From NCBI GenBank assembly GCA_003514205.1, contig DORQ01000216.1:6515-16662 (forward strand): 10,148 bases of DNA, in the 5' to 3' direction. Made by a program: the position numbers and the translations under genes. Within the stretch, counting starts at the first letter, position 1; each line of letters begins with the position of its first letter. Positions 7,833-10,148 of this stretch are shown in pieces. Origin of the DNA: Acidimicrobiaceae bacterium. GTDB lineage: Bacteria > Actinomycetota > Acidimicrobiia > Acidimicrobiales > Microtrichaceae. The notes under the pieces are model-generated. The model worked only from the letters and a program-made list of their open reading frames with translations. It was not told the origin of the DNA and did not search any database.

Positions 7833-9062
7833 TCAGGTCCGGATCAACTCCTCGAACAACGCGACGTACTGAGCGGCGATCGCCTGCGGGGAGGCCCACT
7901 TCTCAACCCAGGCCCGGCCCCGAACTCCCATGTCGAGTCGTTCTTGTGGATCGTCGAGAAGCTGCTCCACTGCCGCGCAGAATGCCTCTGGATCCTCAGG
8001 ATCCACACAGAGTCCAGCTTCTGCGGATCGCACCGCACGTTCCACTTCGGTCCCTGGATCCACCGAGGCCACCACCGCACGACCCGCAGCGAGAATCGAG
8101 TAGAGCTTGGATGGAACACTTGAGCGGGCAAGCCCTCGCTTGAGGAGCACCGTATGGATATCTGCCGAGGCAAGCACCTCGGGCAACCGCTCACGTGGCT
8201 GAAGGCCCACGAACCTCAGGTTGGAAAGGCCGCTTCCCGATTCGAGCAGTGCGGCCTTGGCCGAGCCTGCTCCGTTAATCACAAACACAACGTCTGAGCG
8301 ATTCTCGAAGCGTCGCGCAGCTGCGATCATCAATTCCACCGATTGGCTGTAGCCGAGATTGCCGGCATACATCACGAGCACCTCATCGTTGATGCCAAGC
8401 TCCGCACGGTAGGAGGTATCTCGATCCCCAACCGAAATACGTCCGGTGTCGACAAAGTTCGGTATCACTCGAACCCGCTGTGGGTTGGATCCCTCCAACT
8501 TGTGCGCCAAGTTGTCTCGAAGATCCTCGCTGAGAACAGTGACCGCCGCAGACCGCTTGTAGAGGAATCGCTCCAGAGCTTGTGCGACCTTGATCACCTT
8601 GGGGTTGGTGATCGCACCAACTTCGATCGCCACATCTGGGAAAACATCCTGGATGTTGAACACGTGCGGTGCTCTCCATCGCAATGAGGCTAGCCACCCG
8701 GCAAATCCAAGAATCAGGGGAGGCGACATCGTGAACACCACGTCAGGACGCGTCCGGCGAACGACCGAACTCAACGTTGCCAGGAGTGTGAACCCACCAA
8801 AAGCAACCGCACGCGCCGGGATGTTCGCCTTATCAGTGGGGAACGGATGCAATCTCGTGATCGAACCCCACGGCGTTCGCTCCGTTTGTGTCAGTTTGTG
8901 GTCCCATCCCTCATCGATGGCATGGCCGAGATACCAGGGCAAGGAGGTGACCACGTGCACCTCGTGACCAAGCGCCGCGAACTGCTCAACGATTGCGGTC
9001 ATCACGTCGCCAGTCGGAGCGACGTCTGGCGCGAAATGCGGGCATACCACCAGCAGTTTCAT
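7833..9062 (-). CDS. WbuB-like GT4 family glycosyltransferase
   Basis: The 409-residue protein has the two Rossmann-like domains of a GT-B retaining glycosyltransferase and resembles the WbuB group of family 4. Visible are the N-terminal strand and loop VCPHFAPDVAPTG at 6-18, GHEVHVVTSLPWY at 32-44, hydrophobic segments at about 85-101 and 114-127 that may associate with the membrane, NIQDVFPDVA at 136-145, IPNFVDT at 200-206, YAGNLGYSQSVE at 232-243 and the donor-site block VPSKLYSILAAGRAVVAS at 316-333. The ATG at 9062 overlaps the upstream glycosyltransferase stop by 4 bp (ATGA) and puts the first strand at the N-terminus; an upstream in-frame start at 9104 adds 14 residues of no family character. 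It likely transfers a sugar from a nucleotide donor during surface glycan assembly. Donor and acceptor cannot be read from the sequence. Confidence 0.88.
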   Translation of the reverse strand: MKLLVVCPHFAPDVAPTGDVMTAIVEQFAALGHEVHVVTSLPWYLGHAIDEGWDHKLTQTERTPWGSITRLHPFPTDKANIPARAVAFGGFTLLATLSSVVRRTRPDVVFTMSPPLILGFAGWLASLRWRAPHVFNIQDVFPDVAIEVGAITNPKVIKVAQALERFLYKRSAAVTVLSEDLRDNLAHKLEGSNPQRVRVIPNFVDTGRISVGDRDTSYRAELGINDEVLVMYAGNLGYSQSVELMIAAARRFENRSDVVFVINGAGSAKAALLESGSGLSNLRFVGLQPRERLPEVLASADIHTVLLKRGLARSSVPSKLYSILAAGRAVVASVDPGTEVERAVRSAEAGLCVDPEDPEAFCAAVEQLLDDPQERLDMGVRGRAWVEKWASPQAIAAQYVALFEELIRT

Positions 9063-10148
9063 ACGAGGCTCACATTCGAGGGCAGATCGAGCGCCTCCAA
9101 CCACGCGGCGACCAGTGCTGATCCAGTCCTTTTCGCGGAAAACATGGTCGCAACCCTAGTTTGGTTCTCGCGAGCGGTGGGTGGGCCCAAGGGGTCGAGG
9201 CAGAGACGGTTCATTGCTTCCGCCCACTCCGCCGAGTCGTGCGCAGCACAGACGAGTCCAGCGGGCCCCACCACTTCGGGCAGCGAGCCTTGGTCCGAGA
9301 CCACAATCGGAACTCCCAGCGCCATTGCTTCCAGCGCTGGCAACCCAAAGCCCTCATACAGAGACGGAAAGAGCACTGCCACCGCTCCGCGGTACAAACC
9401 GAAGAGGTCCTCTCTGTTCACTCGGCCACACCGAGTGACACGGTGTGCAAGCCCGAGCTCGGAGATCTGTTTCACTATCTCCTCCTCTGATCCTCCCACT
9501 CCACCGGCGAACACGAGTCCGACCTGAGTGTCATCCACACTGGCGAGTGCTTCGAGGAGGATTCGATGGTTCTTGTGTGGGTAGGTGATCGCTGGGTAGA
9601 GAAAGTACGGCTGGGAGAGACCGTAGCGAGGAGCGAGTGTCTCCATTGGAGTCACCGTGCAATCACCGAGGTCAACAAGCGGCGAAGCGCACCACGGAAC
9701 GACTCGCGATTCCACTCCCGAGACCAACGCGGCGACTCGGTCTGCAACAAACTGCGATGGCACGCACGTCACCGTTGCCCGGCGCACTGAACGGGGAATC
9801 ATCCAGCCCAAATATCGTCGCTTCAACACCGAGAAGTTTTCCGGGAGGTCAAGGGGTTGAACGTCGTGAACGGTCACAGTGCAGCGTTGCCCATACCCGA
9901 GCGGAACCACGCCGCCAGCGCAGTGCAGGAGATCGAAGCTCCTCAGACGACTGATCCTGCTCAGTCGCAGCGCTTCGGCGAGCACTCGCCCGGGGGTTCC
10001 TCCCTTCGGCGTCGAGACCGGTGCTCGTTCGAACTGACGCAGTTCGGGATGGGCATCGAAGACGGCCTCTGCGGCGACCAGTACGATCTCGATTCCCTCA
10101 GCAGCAGCTACTGGTGCTGCCGCAAGCATCGCAGCGACAGTGGCTTCC
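9059..10148 (-). CDS. GT4 family glycosyltransferase, mannosyltransferase-like (N-terminus outside window)
   Basis: The reading frame stays open to the window edge. The methionine at 10129 falls inside a sequence that continues upstream as EATVAA, so the true start probably lies beyond the window and about 360 residues are visible. The C-terminal GT-B domain is clear: YPAITYPHKNHRILLEAL, where a K-N pair precedes the donor-binding helix, then CGRVNREDLFGLYRGA, and the YEGFGLPALEAMALGVPIVVSD block, whose two glutamates fit the EX7E motif of retaining GT4 enzymes, followed by GSLPEVVG. VTVHDVQPLDLPE in the N-terminal half is typical of the group containing mannosyl- and rhamnosyltransferases of O-antigen-like clusters. 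Its stop overlaps the start of the WbuB-like gene by 4 bp, so the two are translationally coupled. A GDP-mannose or GDP-D-rhamnose donor is plausible from context only. Confidence 0.87.
   Translation of the reverse strand, partial: EATVAAMLAAAPVAAAEGIEIVLVAAEAVFDAHPELRQFERAPVSTPKGGTPGRVLAEALRLSRISRLRSFDLLHCAGGVVPLGYGQRCTVTVHDVQPLDLPENFSVLKRRYLGWMIPRSVRRATVTCVPSQFVADRVAALVSGVESRVVPWCASPLVDLGDCTVTPMETLAPRYGLSQPYFLYPAITYPHKNHRILLEALASVDDTQVGLVFAGGVGGSEEEIVKQISELGLAHRVTRCGRVNREDLFGLYRGAVAVLFPSLYEGFGLPALEAMALGVPIVVSDQGSLPEVVGPAGLVCAAHDSAEWAEAMNRLCLDPLGPPTARENQTRVATMFSAKRTGSALVAAWLEALDLPSNVSLV

Overview
The window looks like a chromosomal stretch from a fairly GC-rich actinobacterium, possibly class Acidimicrobiia. 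The basis is the closely packed genes with GTG/TTG starts, an F420 cofactor pair (cofD-cofE), an F420-type LLM oxidoreductase, and a GDP-mannose pyrophosphorylase of actinobacterial type. The taxonomic call is inference. I see no tRNA, rRNA, CRISPR array, transposase or phage gene.

Layout. Positions 1-3178 are on the plus strand: the 3' half of rmd (GDP-6-deoxy-4-keto-D-mannose reductase), gmd (GDP-mannose 4,6-dehydratase), cofD/fbiA and cofE/fbiB. Positions 10148-3208 are on the minus strand. In transcript order they are a GT4 glycosyltransferase cut by the window end, a WbuB-like GT4 glycosyltransferase, a 114-bp gap, a membrane-anchored His-rich protein with a collagen-like tail, a mannose-1-phosphate guanylyltransferase-like enzyme, a GalE-like epimerase, an SDR dehydrogenase and an LLM-family oxidoreductase. 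The two blocks converge at 3179-3207. Several junctions overlap by 4 bp (cofD/cofE, the two glycosyltransferases, epimerase/SDR) or are separated by only 5-6 bp (gmd/cofD, His-rich protein/nucleotidyltransferase, SDR/LLM), so each block looks like one or two operons.

How the genes fit together. The guanylyltransferase would make GDP-mannose. Gmd and Rmd would convert it to GDP-D-rhamnose, and the two glycosyltransferases with the epimerase would build a surface glycan. The second theme is cofactor F420: CofD and CofE carry out late steps of its synthesis, and the LLM protein is a plausible F420 user. F420 genes beside GDP-mannose and glycosyltransferase genes recall the fbiA-fbiB / manB / wbbL neighbourhood of Mycobacterium tuberculosis.

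The least explained gene is the His-rich membrane protein at 6855-7718. It has one membrane anchor, an external domain with clustered histidines and two cysteines, and a Gly-X-X tail, and it sits inside the sugar operon. Most of the rest of the window is recognisable metabolism.
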